From the NCBI RefSeq assembly GCF_002796605.1, contig NZ_CP024923.1:4223501-4287500 (forward strand): DNA of 64,000 nt, written 5' to 3'. A program made the position numbers and the translations under genes. Below, piece by piece: positions 36,231 through 45,092 of this stretch; position 1 is the first letter of the stretch; the number at the start of each line of letters is the position of its first letter. Source of the DNA: Sphingomonas psychrotolerans. GTDB lineage: Bacteria; Pseudomonadota; Alphaproteobacteria; Sphingomonadales; Sphingomonadaceae. Below the pieces are notes generated by a model. That model had not been told where the DNA came from and did no database searches. It saw nothing but the letters and a program-made list of their open reading frames with translations.

Positions 36231-37841
36231 TCAGCCTCTGAACAGCCCGCCCAGCACCCCGCGCACCAGCTGCGCGCCGAAGCTCGACGCGCGCCGACCG
36301 CGTCCGCCGAAGATCTCGCGCCCGACTTCGTTGGCGACTTGCCGCCCGAGGGAGGAGGCCGCGGCGCGCCCGGCCGAAGTCGCCATCTTGCCCCATGGCG
36401 ACGTCGCGGTCGCCTGGGCGCGCTCGGTGGCGAGGCGGGTGCGCTCCGCCTCCTTGGCGAGCCGCGCCTGCTCCTTCGCCCATGCCGCCTGCGCGCGCTC
36501 GGATTCGTTCCCTGCCTGCGCCTCGGCTGCCGCGGCGACTGCCTCGTCGGCCTTTGCAGCCAAGATCTCCTCGGCCGATTCGCGATCGATCGCGGTGTCG
36601 TATTTGTCGCCCACTGCATCGGTGGTGACCAGCACCGCGCGCTCGTCGGGCACCAGCGGTCCCACCCGCGTGCCCGGCGCGCGGATCAGCGCGCGTTCGA
36701 CCGGTGATGGCGACCCGTCCTCCTGCAGCACCGACACCAAAGCCTCGCCGACCTTCAATTCGGTGATCGCCTGCGCGACATCCACCCTGGGGTTGGGGCG
36801 GAAGGTCTCGGCCGCCGAGCGCACTGCCTTGGCATCCTTGGGCGTGAACGCCCGCAGCGCGTGCTGCACCCGATTGCCGAGCTGTCCCGCCACATCCTCG
36901 GGAATGTCGAGCGGGTTCTGGGTGACGAAATAGACGCCGACGCCCTTCGACCGGATCAGCCGGACGACCTGCTCGATCTTGTCGAGCAGCGCCTTGGGCG
37001 CGTCGTCGAACAGCAGATGCGCCTCGTCGAAGAAGAAGACGAGCACCGGCTTGTCGGGGTCGCCGATCTCGGGAAGCGTCTCGAACAGTTCGGAGAGCAT
37101 CCACAACAGGAAGCTGCCGTAGAGCCTGGGGCTCGCCATCAATTTGTCGGCGGCGAGGATGTTGACCACCCCGCGCCCGGACTCGTCGGTGCGGATGAAC
37201 TCGCTGATGTCGAGCGCGGGCTCGCCGAAGAAGTTCTCGGCGCCTTGGGTACGCAGCTGGAGCAGCTGGCGCTGGATCGTGCCGACGCTCGCCTTGGTGA
37301 CATTGCCGAATTTGGTCGAGAGCTCGCCCGCGCGTTCGGCGCAATGCGCGAGCATCGCCTGGAGGTCGTCGAGGTCGAGCAGCAGCAGCCCTTCCTCGTC
37401 GGCGAGGTGGAAGGCGACGTTGAGCACGCCTTCCTGCGTCTCGTTGAGGTCGAGCAGCCGGGCGAGGAGCAACGGACCCATCTCGGAGATCGTCGCGCGG
37501 ATCGGGTGCCCCTGCTCGCCGAACAGATCCCATAGCTGAACCGGCAATTCCTTGTAGCGCCACTCGGTATCGCCGATTTCCCGCGCGCGGTTCGCGAAGA
37601 TGTCGTGGACCTTGGCAGTCGGCGATCCGGCCATGCCGAGCCCGGACAGATCGCCCTTCACGTCCGACACGAACACCGGGACACCCGCCGCCGAAAAGCC
37701 TTCGGCGAGGACCTGCAGCGTCACGGTCTTGCCGGTGCCGGTCGCCCCGGCGATCAGTCCGTGGCGATTGGCACGCCGGAGCACCAGCTCCTGCCGGGCG
37801 CCGCTCGCACTGCCCAAGAAAATGCCCGTCTCTCCCACCAT
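36231..37841 (-). CDS. helicase HerA-like / DUF853 ATPase
   Basis: Cytosolic P-loop ATPase of 536 aa (YjgR-like). Walker A is AGATGTGKT near residue 35, Walker B is [12 protein letters not shown], and [19 protein letters not shown] is the sensor region. [19 protein letters not shown] is characteristic of DUF853. The C-terminal ~130 residues are Ala/Glu/Arg-rich, probably coiled coil. AAGGAG lies seven bases before ATG 37841, favouring it over the adjacent GTG at 37844. It follows degP on the same strand with a 69-base gap. Cellular role poorly known. Confidence 0.9.
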   Translation of the reverse strand: MVGETGIFLGSASGARQELVLRRANRHGLIAGATGTGKTVTLQVLAEGFSAAGVPVFVSDVKGDLSGLGMAGSPTAKVHDIFANRAREIGDTEWRYKELPVQLWDLFGEQGHPIRATISEMGPLLLARLLDLNETQEGVLNVAFHLADEEGLLLLDLDDLQAMLAHCAERAGELSTKFGNVTKASVGTIQRQLLQLRTQGAENFFGEPALDISEFIRTDESGRGVVNILAADKLMASPRLYGSFLLWMLSELFETLPEIGDPDKPVLVFFFDEAHLLFDDAPKALLDKIEQVVRLIRSKGVGVYFVTQNPLDIPEDVAGQLGNRVQHALRAFTPKDAKAVRSAAETFRPNPRVDVAQAITELKVGEALVSVLQEDGSPSPVERALIRAPGTRVGPLVPDERAVLVTTDAVGDKYDTAIDRESAEEILAAKADEAVAAAAEAQAGNESERAQAAWAKEQARLAKEAERTRLATERAQATATSPWGKMATSAGRAAASSLGRQVANEVGREIFGGRGRRASSFGAQLVRGVLGGLFRG

Positions 37842-37910
37842 CACCGAACTCCTTTTCAGGAACCGGTTCTAGGGGAGAGACGGGCGTTCCGTCAGCCTAA
37901 AAGACCGAAA

Positions 37911-39413
37911 TCAGTTCGGGATCTGCACCGGCACATAGCGGCCTATGCCCTTGCGCTGGATGAACAGCACAACCTGCCTGGCGCCCGAGCTCTTGGCCTG
38001 GCCGACGATCCGCGCCAGATCCGCTGCCGTGCGCACCGGGGTGCGATTGGCGGTGGTGATCAGGTCGCCGCGCGCAAGGCCCTTGCCGGCCGCGTCGCTG
38101 GCGGCGTCGACCCCGAGCACCACTACGCCCTGCGCATTGGTGTCGGCGCCAATCTGGCGCGCGATCTGCGGGGTCAGAGGGGTGACCGCGATGCCGAGCG
38201 ACGCGGCGCTCATCGTGTCGCCGTCCTGCGCGCCGGGGCCGCTGTCATTGTCCTCGAGATCGAACTGCTGGGCGAGTTCCTCGTCGGGCGGACGCGTGCC
38301 GACGGTAAGGGTGACGGTCTGGCGCCTGCCGTCGCGGACCAGTTCGATCGGGATGCGCGTGCCAGGCGGCACATTGGCGACGAGGTAGCTCAGCGTCTGG
38401 TCCGGCGTGACATCCTGGTTGTTGACCCGGACGATCACGTCGCCCTGACGGATCCCGGCCTTCTCGGCGGCCTGGCCCGGCTCGACGCGCGCGACGATCG
38501 TGCCGTTGCCCTTGGCCACACCAAATGAATCGGCGAGGTCGGCGGTCAGATCCTGCATCTGGATGCCGAGATAGCCACGCTGGATCGTCTGACCCTTCAT
38601 CAGGCGATCGAGAATTGGCTTGGCTTCGGTCGAAGGGATGGCGAAACCGATGCCGACATTGCCGCCGGTCGGCGACAGGATCTGCGAGTTGATCCCGATG
38701 ACGTTGCCGTTGAGATCAAACAAGGGGCCACCCGAGTTGCCGCGATTGATCGAAGCGTCGGTCTGGATGAAACGGTCGAACGCGCCGCCTACCGTGGAGC
38801 GGTGCAGTGCCGAGATGATGCCGGCAGTCACCGATCCGCCCAGGCCGAACGGGCTGCCGATAGCGACCACCCAGTCGCCGACGCGTGCCTGGTTGGAATC
38901 GCCGAGACGGACGAAGGGGAGGCTGGTGGCCTCGATCTTCAGGATCGCGAGGTCCGAAGACGCATCGCGGCCGATCAGGCGTGCCTTGTATTCCTTGCGG
39001 TCGTTGAGCGTGACGTTGATCGATTCGACCACGGCGCCGCGGGTGCCGGCGGTGACGACGTGATTGTTGGTCACGATGTAGCCGTCGGCCGAGATCAGGA
39101 AGCCTGATCCGAGCGACTCCGCCTGCCGGGTGACCGGTCCGCCCTGGCCGCGGCCGAACTGCTCGAAAGGTGTGCCGGCGAACGGATTGGTGTTCACCGT
39201 GACGCGCTGGGTGGTCGAGATGTTGACCACCGCCGGCTGCAGCTTGGCAACCATGTCGGCGAAGCTCATCGGGGCGCCGCCGCGTGGAACGCTCGCCTGG
39301 ATCGCGCCAGGCTCGTTCTGCGCGGTTTGCGCGCCGGCGGGATGGTTCAGCGTCAGGGCAGTGGCGGCGCCGCCAAGGGCAAGGGCAGTGGTAAGAGCGT
39401 AGACGTAACGCAC
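37911..39413 (-). CDS. degP: Do family periplasmic serine endopeptidase
   Basis: Periplasmic quality-control protease, 500 aa. The GTG start at 39413 follows GAGAGGA and gives a signal peptide cleaved near PAGAQ. The catalytic triad is visible: His in IVTNNHVVTAG, Asp in DASSDLAILKI, Ser in NRGNSGGPLFDL. Two PDZ domains follow (first with RGYLGIQMQDLT, second with SLGIAVTPLT and DAASDAAGKGLARGD). It lies downstream of hflK-hflC, an arrangement frequent in alphaproteobacteria. It may also be called degQ/mucD; the precise paralogue is uncertain. Confidence 0.95.
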   Translation of the reverse strand: MRYVYALTTALALGGAATALTLNHPAGAQTAQNEPGAIQASVPRGGAPMSFADMVAKLQPAVVNISTTQRVTVNTNPFAGTPFEQFGRGQGGPVTRQAESLGSGFLISADGYIVTNNHVVTAGTRGAVVESINVTLNDRKEYKARLIGRDASSDLAILKIEATSLPFVRLGDSNQARVGDWVVAIGSPFGLGGSVTAGIISALHRSTVGGAFDRFIQTDASINRGNSGGPLFDLNGNVIGINSQILSPTGGNVGIGFAIPSTEAKPILDRLMKGQTIQRGYLGIQMQDLTADLADSFGVAKGNGTIVARVEPGQAAEKAGIRQGDVIVRVNNQDVTPDQTLSYLVANVPPGTRIPIELVRDGRRQTVTLTVGTRPPDEELAQQFDLEDNDSGPGAQDGDTMSAASLGIAVTPLTPQIARQIGADTNAQGVVVLGVDAASDAAGKGLARGDLITTANRTPVRTAADLARIVGQAKSSGARQVVLFIQRKGIGRYVPVQIPN

Positions 39414-39507
39414 GTGGGCGAATCCTCTCAAAGGATGAGTAAGCGTTCGGGCGTGGTTGTTGCGCCCGATTGCTGAACGCTGATTGAATATGAACGAAGC
39501 TGCAGGA

Positions 39508-40365
39508 TCATCGTTGCCCCATGAACTCGCGCAAATAGCTGTTCTGGGGGGAGAGGATGATCGAAGTGTCGCCCTTGCCCTCGACCTGAGTGAGGAAGGT
39601 CGTCCGGTACGACTGCATCGCGCGGTAGAAATCGTAGAAGGCCGGATCCTTGTTGAACGCCTGGGCATAGACCTGCGCGGCCTGGGCCGATGCGGTGGCG
39701 CGGATGATCTGCGCTTCCTTCAGCCCCTGCGCCCGGATCGTCGCGGCTTCCTGCTTGCGAGCCGTCGCCATACGGTTGAGCGCGCTGTCGAGCGGAGAAC
39801 CGCTGGGCAATTCGGTCTGCTTGATGCGGACGTCGACGATCTCGACGCCATATTGACTGGCGAGCCGCTGGAGCGCCTTCTGGATATTGTCCATCACTTC
39901 GCCGCGCTCGGGACTCAGCAAAACTGCCGACGTGCGCTTGCCGAGTTCGTTGCGCAGCGACGAGCCGAACAACGGCTGGAGCTGGTCGCGCACCCGCTCT
40001 TCGGAGCCGACGGTCACCACCATGCGCAACGGATCGACCACACGGAAGCGCGCATAGGCATCGACCTCGAGCCGGAGCTGATCGGTCGACAGCACCGGCT
40101 GGTTGGGCAGATCGATGTCGAGCACGCGTTTGTCGACCCAGACGATGCGATCCATGAACGGGATGCGGAAGATCGGCCCCGCCTGGGTGCGGCCATATTG
40201 CTCGTTCGGCCGATAGGCGTTGATCACCCGATGAGGCTGTTCGAGCCGCAGGATCACCACCTGCTTGCTCTCGGGGACGATCGCGATCGTGCTCATCAGC
40301 ACCACGAGCGCGAAGATCACGGCGACGGCGATGCCGATCGGGCTGCGGAACCAGCTGGCGGTCAT
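39508..40365 (-). CDS. hflC: protease modulator HflC
   Basis: SPFH/prohibitin-domain inner-membrane protein, 285 aa, that with HflK surrounds and restrains FtsH. One N-terminal helix (GIAVAVIFALVVLMSTIAIVP), then EQYGRTQAGPIFRIPFMD and VDARVRYRF-like strands of the SPFH domain, here VDAYARFRVVDP. The C-terminal coiled coil includes AQAAQVYAQAFNKDPAFYDFYRAM. Start overlaps the hflK stop (ATGA). Confidence 0.95.
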   Translation of the reverse strand: MTASWFRSPIGIAVAVIFALVVLMSTIAIVPESKQVVILRLEQPHRVINAYRPNEQYGRTQAGPIFRIPFMDRIVWVDKRVLDIDLPNQPVLSTDQLRLEVDAYARFRVVDPLRMVVTVGSEERVRDQLQPLFGSSLRNELGKRTSAVLLSPERGEVMDNIQKALQRLASQYGVEIVDVRIKQTELPSGSPLDSALNRMATARKQEAATIRAQGLKEAQIIRATASAQAAQVYAQAFNKDPAFYDFYRAMQSYRTTFLTQVEGKGDTSIILSPQNSYLREFMGQR

Positions 40366-41495
40366 CGTGCTGCTCCCGTCTGGGCGCGGGGCTGGGCCGG
40401 AGCCTCGGCCGCCGGGGTGCCGCCGCCGCCGCGAATCGCCGGCAGCGGGAGATAGGGCGTCACGCCGGGAGCCTCGACGATCGTCTTGTTGGTGCGCGAC
40501 AGGACCTGTTCCATCGTCTCGTAATAGATGCGGCGGCGCGTCACTTCGGGCGCTGCCTTGTACTGCTCGTAGATCTTGTCGAACTCGGCCGCCTCGCCCT
40601 GCGCCGCGGCGAGCACCTGCTGGGCATAGGCATTGGCGTTGTTCTTGTTGGCCTGCGCCTCCTGCTGGGCGGCAGTGACCTGCTTGAAGTCCTCGTCCAC
40701 GGCCTGTGGCGCGGCGGCCTTCTGGATTGCGACGCCCTGGATGCGGATGCCCGAATTATACTGGTCAAGGATCTGCTGGATCGATGCCTGGACCTGACCT
40801 TCGATCCGGGCGCGGCCTTGGCCGATCGCTTCGTTGAGACTGGTGGTGGCGACAACCGCGCGCATCGCGCTTTCAGCGGTCGCGCGGACGGTGTCCTCGG
40901 GCTTGGCGATCTGGAACCTGTAGTCGACTGCGCTGCGAATGTCCCAGCGCACCGAATATGCGAGATCGACGATGTTCTGGTCACCGGTCAGCATCAGATT
41001 CTCGCCGCCGGTGGGAAAATTCTCGGTGCGAATATTGGCGACGTCGACAATATCGACGAGCTGGAGCGGCGCGGGGAGCGTGAATTGCAGGCTGCCGGGA
41101 CCAAGCGTCCGCGAGTAGCTGCCGAGCGTGGTGACGAGACCGCGCTCGCGCGGTCCGATCGAGTGGATGCTGGTAAAGCCCGCCCAGATCACCAGAAGCC
41201 CGATGACGATCATCGTCCACAGCCGGCTGCCGGTGGGAAGCCCGGGAATGCCGGGGCCACCGCCGCCGCCGCCGCCGCGCGCGCGCCTGAGCAGCTCGTC
41301 GAGGCTCGACGCGCCGGGGCGCGGGCGCTTGCCGTCCGGCGGGAAAGACCAGGGGTTGCGCGGGCCGCTACCGCCGCCGCCATTGCCGGAGCCGCCGCCA
41401 TTGCCGCCGCTTCCGCTGCCACTGCCCCACGGACTCTTGGGAGCGTCGTTCTTGAAGATGCCGGCCAGTCCGCGCCAGCCCGATAGGTTCACCAT
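40362..41495 (-). CDS. hflK: FtsH protease activity modulator HflK
   Basis: Partner of HflC in the FtsH-HflKC complex, 377 aa. The first ~85 residues are Gly/Ser/Pro-rich with long glycine runs (poly-Gly from a GCC/CCG repeat near 41260), typical of HflK. One helix (WTMIVIGLLVIWAGFTSI) is followed by RGLVTTLGSYSRTLGPG and the SPFH domain with LMLTGDQNIVDLAYSVRW. The coiled coil carries NANAYAQQVLAAAQGEA. It leads the hflK-hflC-degP cluster and diverges from mrp. Confidence 0.95.
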   Translation of the reverse strand: MVNLSGWRGLAGIFKNDAPKSPWGSGSGSGGNGGGSGNGGGGSGPRNPWSFPPDGKRPRPGASSLDELLRRARGGGGGGGPGIPGLPTGSRLWTMIVIGLLVIWAGFTSIHSIGPRERGLVTTLGSYSRTLGPGSLQFTLPAPLQLVDIVDVANIRTENFPTGGENLMLTGDQNIVDLAYSVRWDIRSAVDYRFQIAKPEDTVRATAESAMRAVVATTSLNEAIGQGRARIEGQVQASIQQILDQYNSGIRIQGVAIQKAAAPQAVDEDFKQVTAAQQEAQANKNNANAYAQQVLAAAQGEAAEFDKIYEQYKAAPEVTRRRIYYETMEQVLSRTNKTIVEAPGVTPYLPLPAIRGGGGTPAAEAPAQPRAQTGAAR

Positions 41496-41566
41496 GCTAG
41501 CCTTTATAAGTGCGCGGGCGCGGATTTACAGTGGCAGTCGCCGATTGTGCGCCTATCTGGCCCGTA

Positions 41567-42532
41567 ATGAGTGATACAGAGAGCTTGAAAGCGGCGTTGG
41601 CACCGATTGCGGCGGGTCGTGCGACGGTACGCATCGAGGATGGCAAGGCCAGCATCGTACTCGACGTCACCGGCCTCGACGAGGCCGCACGTGCCGAGAT
41701 CGAGGCCGATGTCCGCCGCGTCGCCGAAGGCGCGCCCGGAGTGAGCGAAGTGCGCATTCTGCTCACCAGCGAACGGCGGACGCGGCGGCTGATCGCAGTG
41801 GCGAGCGGCAAGGGCGGGGTGGGCAAGTCCACTATCGCCGCCAATATCGCCATTGCGCTGGCGCGGCGCGGGCGGCGCGTGGGGTTAGTCGATGCGGATA
41901 TTTATGGTCCCTCGCAGACGCGGCTGCTCGCGGTGGACGGGATTCGCCCGGAAGCGCGCGGAAAGACCCTGATCCCGGTGCAGACCGGATTCGGCGTGCC
42001 TCTGCTGTCGATGGGCGGCCTCGTCCCCGAAGGGCAGGCGATTGCATGGCGCGGATCGATGGCGGGGGGTGCGCTCGGCCAGATGGTCGATGCCGATTGG
42101 GGCGATGCGGAGGTGCTGATTCTCGATCTCCCCCCCGGCACCGGCGATCTCCAGCTGACGATGGTCCAGAAGCACAAGCCCGCCGGAGCGATCATCGTCT
42201 CGACGCCGCAGGACCTCGCACTGATCGACGCGGCGCGGGCGATCGACTTGTTCAACAAGGTCAGTGTGCCGATCGTCGGGGTGATCGAGAACATGGCGGG
42301 CTATGCCTGCCCGCATTGCGGTGAAATTTCGGACCCGTTCGGCAGCGGCGGCGCCGAGGCGGCGGCGAACCGGATGGGGCTGCCGTTCCTCGGCCGCGTG
42401 CCGCTTGAAATGGCCATTCGCGAAGCCTCCGACGCCGGCGATCCACCCGCCGCGGGGAACGGGCCGCAGGCGGAGACGTTCGCCGCATTGGCGGCGCGGC
42501 TGGATGAATGGCTCGTCGCAAACGGAGGCTGA
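41567..42532 (+). CDS. apbC: Mrp/NBP35 family iron-sulfur carrier ATPase
   Basis: P-loop ATPase, 321 aa, that delivers 4Fe-4S clusters to target proteins. An N-terminal MIP18-like region (residues 1-70) precedes the deviant Walker A SGKGGVGKST. DADIYGPSQTRLL and LILDLPPGTGDLQLT follow. The cluster-binding CxxC is in YACPHCGEISDPFG. ATG 41567 is taken as the start (MSDTESLKAAL); upstream codons in frame are not conserved. Four bases separate it from the CoA-binding gene. Confidence 0.93.
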   Translation: MSDTESLKAALAPIAAGRATVRIEDGKASIVLDVTGLDEAARAEIEADVRRVAEGAPGVSEVRILLTSERRTRRLIAVASGKGGVGKSTIAANIAIALARRGRRVGLVDADIYGPSQTRLLAVDGIRPEARGKTLIPVQTGFGVPLLSMGGLVPEGQAIAWRGSMAGGALGQMVDADWGDAEVLILDLPPGTGDLQLTMVQKHKPAGAIIVSTPQDLALIDAARAIDLFNKVSVPIVGVIENMAGYACPHCGEISDPFGSGGAEAAANRMGLPFLGRVPLEMAIREASDAGDPPAAGNGPQAETFAALAARLDEWLVANGG

Positions 42533-42535
42533 CCA

Positions 42536-42973
42536 ATGCCGCTGACCAGCGACGAAGACATACGCCAATTGCTCGAGGAGACGCGGACGATCGCGATGAT
42601 CGGCGCGTCGGACCGGCCCGATCGGCCGAGCTATGGGGTGATGGCCTATCTCCAGAGCCGCGGTTACCGGGTGATCCCGGTCAATCCGCAGATCACCGGC
42701 GAGCATGTGCATGGCGAATTCGTCTTCCGTGAGCTCAGCCAGATCGGCGAACCGATCGACATGGTCGATATCTTCCGCCGCTCGATCGCGACGGGTGAGG
42801 CGGTCGACGAAGCGATCGCCGCGGGTGCGAAATCGGTGTGGCTGCAGATCGGCGTGATCAACGAAGAGGCTGCCGCGCGGGCCGAGGCGGCTGGGCTCAA
42901 GGTAGTGATGGACCGCTGTCCGAAGATCGACATCCCGCGGCTGGGCGTGCCGAGAGTGGGCGGCGCGCACTGA
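42536..42973 (+). CDS. CoA-binding domain protein
   Basis: A 145-aa single-domain protein of the YccU-like CoA-binding family. Rossmann-type signature: IAMIGASDRPDRPSYGVM, then GYRVIPVNPQI and IDMVDIFRRS. SVWLQIGVINEEAAARAEAAG and VMDRCPKIDIPRL complete the family pattern. GGAGG lies eight bases before the ATG inside the end of mrp. Physiological role unknown. Confidence 0.9.
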   Translation: MPLTSDEDIRQLLEETRTIAMIGASDRPDRPSYGVMAYLQSRGYRVIPVNPQITGEHVHGEFVFRELSQIGEPIDMVDIFRRSIATGEAVDEAIAAGAKSVWLQIGVINEEAAARAEAAGLKVVMDRCPKIDIPRLGVPRVGGAH

Positions 42974-42995
42974 AACGCACCTGCGAGGCTAATCA

Positions 42996-43070
42996 GTGCT
43001 CCGGCGAAGGCCGGAGCGTTGGCCGAGTCCGGTCCTCGCGCCTCCAGGGCTCCGGCCTTCGCCGGAGCAC
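42996..43070. repeat. 22-bp perfect inverted repeat pair
   Basis: Arms at 42996-43017 and 43049-43070 are exact reverse complements, 31 bases apart; each arm is itself a small palindrome with the CCGGCGAAGGCCGG core. The block sits between the convergent CoA-binding and kynureninase-like genes and may terminate both. Same family as the repeat at 26362. Confidence 0.85.
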
Positions 43071-43102
43071 GGTCAAGGGAAGCGCACCTGCCTTCTGAGG
43101 AT

Positions 43103-44212
43103 TCAGAGCCGCCGCAACGCGCCGATCAGCCCCTCCAGATCCCTGCCATCCTGGTAGAGCCCGAACCCGATCCGCAGCACATCGCCGCGCACGTCGACGA
43201 TGACATCCTCCGCCTCGAGCCGTGTCTTCCACCGCGCCGCCTCGGGCGAGCGCAGGGCCAAAAACCGTGCCGGCGATCCCGGGTTGAGCAATTCGGCCTC
43301 CAGCGGCAGCTGTTCGAGCAGCGCCGCGCGCAGGGCTCCCGCATGCGCCGCGATCTCCGGGGTGGCCAACCCCTCCTGCCGGAGCATGTCGCGCACTGCG
43401 ACGAAGCGGTAGATCCCCGAAGGATCGAAGGTCGCGCCGAGGAAGCGCCGCGCATCGGGCGCATAGCCGATGCTTCCCGGCGGCAGCGAGAGATCGTCGA
43501 ACTCGGCATACCAGCCGGTGATCTCGGGCCGCGGGCCGAAGCCCGGTGGCGCGTGGAGGAAAGCGCAGCCTTCGCCCGCCATCGCATATTTGTAGCCGCC
43601 GGCGAGATAGAAGACCCGATCCGCCACGGCCGACAGGTCGGCCGGCAGCGCCATGAAGCCGTGATAGCCGTCGATCACCACCCACGGTCCATCGGGCCGC
43701 GCCAGCGTCGCAAGCTCGGCGATGCCCTGGAACACGTGACCCGTGCCGAACTGGACGTGGCTCACGAAGATCAAATCGTGCTCGCCGCGCTGCGCGGTCT
43801 CTACGAAGCGCTCCAGCGGCACCCGCTCGACCACCGCGCTGCCCGCCTCTTCCCACCGCGCGCTCTGCCGCCGGAAGCTGTGGAACTCGCCGTCACTGGT
43901 CAGGATGCGCAAGGGCCGTCGGTGCAGTGCGGAGACGACGCGGAGCAACAGCTCGTGCGTGTTGGGCGCGAACACCAATGTCGAAGGGTCGGGCAGCCCC
44001 AGCTCGGCGGCGACATGTTCCTGCGCGGCGGGCCAGATCTCGCCCATCACTCGCTCCCATTTGCGGTCGGCGAGGCGCACCCCGTCCTCCCACGCGGCGA
44101 GCTGACCGACATAGGACGCGTCGGGCCAGAGATGATGGCTGTGCGCGGCGAAGTGCAGCCGTTCGGGCGCCGCGGCGATCGCGCGCTGGAACAGGCGTTT
44201 ATACGATTTCAC
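43103..44212 (-). CDS. aminotransferase class V-fold PLP enzyme, kynureninase-like
   Basis: Fold-type I PLP enzyme, 369 aa. It starts with GTG overlapping the kynA stop (GTGA), so it is translationally coupled to tryptophan 2,3-dioxygenase. The PLP lysine is probably in LAGGYKYAMAGEGCAF, which parallels the GYKY-G-PG loop of kynureninase; VIDGYHGFMALP gives the pyridine-binding Asp. ITGWYAEFD and RFLGATFDPSGIYRF also resemble kynureninase-family loops. The canonical N-terminal LDGNSLG is absent; LHFAAHSHHLWPD stands there instead, and the protein is ~45 residues shorter. It may be a divergent kynureninase; another function is possible. Confidence 0.8.
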   Translation of the reverse strand: MKSYKRLFQRAIAAAPERLHFAAHSHHLWPDASYVGQLAAWEDGVRLADRKWERVMGEIWPAAQEHVAAELGLPDPSTLVFAPNTHELLLRVVSALHRRPLRILTSDGEFHSFRRQSARWEEAGSAVVERVPLERFVETAQRGEHDLIFVSHVQFGTGHVFQGIAELATLARPDGPWVVIDGYHGFMALPADLSAVADRVFYLAGGYKYAMAGEGCAFLHAPPGFGPRPEITGWYAEFDDLSLPPGSIGYAPDARRFLGATFDPSGIYRFVAVRDMLRQEGLATPEIAAHAGALRAALLEQLPLEAELLNPGSPARFLALRSPEAARWKTRLEAEDVIVDVRGDVLRIGFGLYQDGRDLEGLIGALRRL

Positions 44213-44973
44213 AGATCGGTGCGGAGCGACCACAGCTCCGGAAACGCGCGCTTGACCAGAGTCGATTCGAGATAGGGCACACCGGCGGTGCCGCCGGTGC
44301 CCATCTTGCCACCGATCACCCGGCTGACGGTGAGCACATGCTTGTGCCGCCACGTCGCCAGCGCATCGTCGATATCGACCAATTTCTCGGCGAGCTGATA
44401 GAGGTCCCAATGCGTCGTCGGGTTGCGATAGACGATGGTCCAGGCATCGCGCACCCCGTCGATGGGCTCGTATTTGTCGGGCCAGTTGCGCGTCAGCGCT
44501 TCCGCAGGAACGTCGAACCCGGCGTTCGCGAGCGCGGCATTGGCATCGTCCCACAAGCTCGGTTCGGCGGCGAACGCAGTGGTGAGCGGGCCCGGCACCC
44601 CGCCGCCGCGCACCCCGAGCAGCGTCTCGACTGCGCGGAACTGGTCCGACTGGAAGCCCGAGCTAGGACCGAGGACCTCGCGGAAGCGGGTATAATCGGA
44701 CGGTGTCATCGTCGCGAGGACGTCCCAGCTGAGCGTCATCACCGCCTGGATCCGGCTCACCCGGGCGAGGCCCTTATAGGCCTCGATCAGCCGGCCTTCG
44801 CGCACCAGCACCTTGGCCGGGAGCAGCTCGGCGATCATCTGCTTGAGCCACAGCTCCTTGGTCTGATGGATGATGATGAACAGCAGTTCGTCGTGCCGGT
44901 CCGACAGCGGATGCTGGGCGGCGAGAAGCTGGTCGAGGGCGAGATAGCGCCCATAGGTCATGGGTTCGGTCAT
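44209..44973 (-). CDS. kynA: tryptophan 2,3-dioxygenase
   Basis: Heme enzyme that opens the indole ring of tryptophan to N-formylkynurenine, first step of the kynurenine pathway. It is 254 aa. LFIIIHQTKELWLKQMI holds the active-site His, and WRHKHVLTVSRVIGG holds the axial heme His, followed by GTGGTAGVPYLEST. SSGFQSDQFRAVE is also conserved. Formamidase is not encoded nearby. The start at 44973 is preferred; 44961 is possible. Confidence 0.95.
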   Translation of the reverse strand: MTEPMTYGRYLALDQLLAAQHPLSDRHDELLFIIIHQTKELWLKQMIAELLPAKVLVREGRLIEAYKGLARVSRIQAVMTLSWDVLATMTPSDYTRFREVLGPSSGFQSDQFRAVETLLGVRGGGVPGPLTTAFAAEPSLWDDANAALANAGFDVPAEALTRNWPDKYEPIDGVRDAWTIVYRNPTTHWDLYQLAEKLVDIDDALATWRHKHVLTVSRVIGGKMGTGGTAGVPYLESTLVKRAFPELWSLRTDL

Positions 44974-45004
44974 GACTGAACCTAGGCATGCTCCGCCGGG
45001 CCCG

Positions 45005-45027
45005 CAACGGGGGCAACCGTTGCAACG
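45005..45027. promoter_or_regulatory. overlapping dyads between kynA and the divergent lipoprotein gene
   Basis: CAACGG/CCGTTG arms (45005-45010, 45017-45022) overlap a perfect 10-bp palindrome CGTTGCAACG at 45018-45027. They lie in the 119-base divergent gap, about 30 bases before the kynA start. A candidate operator, perhaps for an Lrp/AsnC-type regulator; inference only. Confidence 0.35.
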
Positions 45028-45092
45028 ATCGCGCAGCTTTTGTAGGCGCCTGAAAACGCTTTGTTTCGACGAGTTCGAAGGGGGAAGCGAAA

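Noticed and set aside
34492..36933. 813-codon plus-strand frame opposite the OPT and HerA-like genes
   Set aside because: Same antisense effect; it spans two well-supported opposite-strand genes and encodes Arg/Asp/Gln-rich sequence.
41255..41290. GCC/CCG trinucleotide run as a mobile or regulatory repeat
   Set aside because: It encodes the poly-Gly tract that HflK proteins normally carry near the N-terminus.
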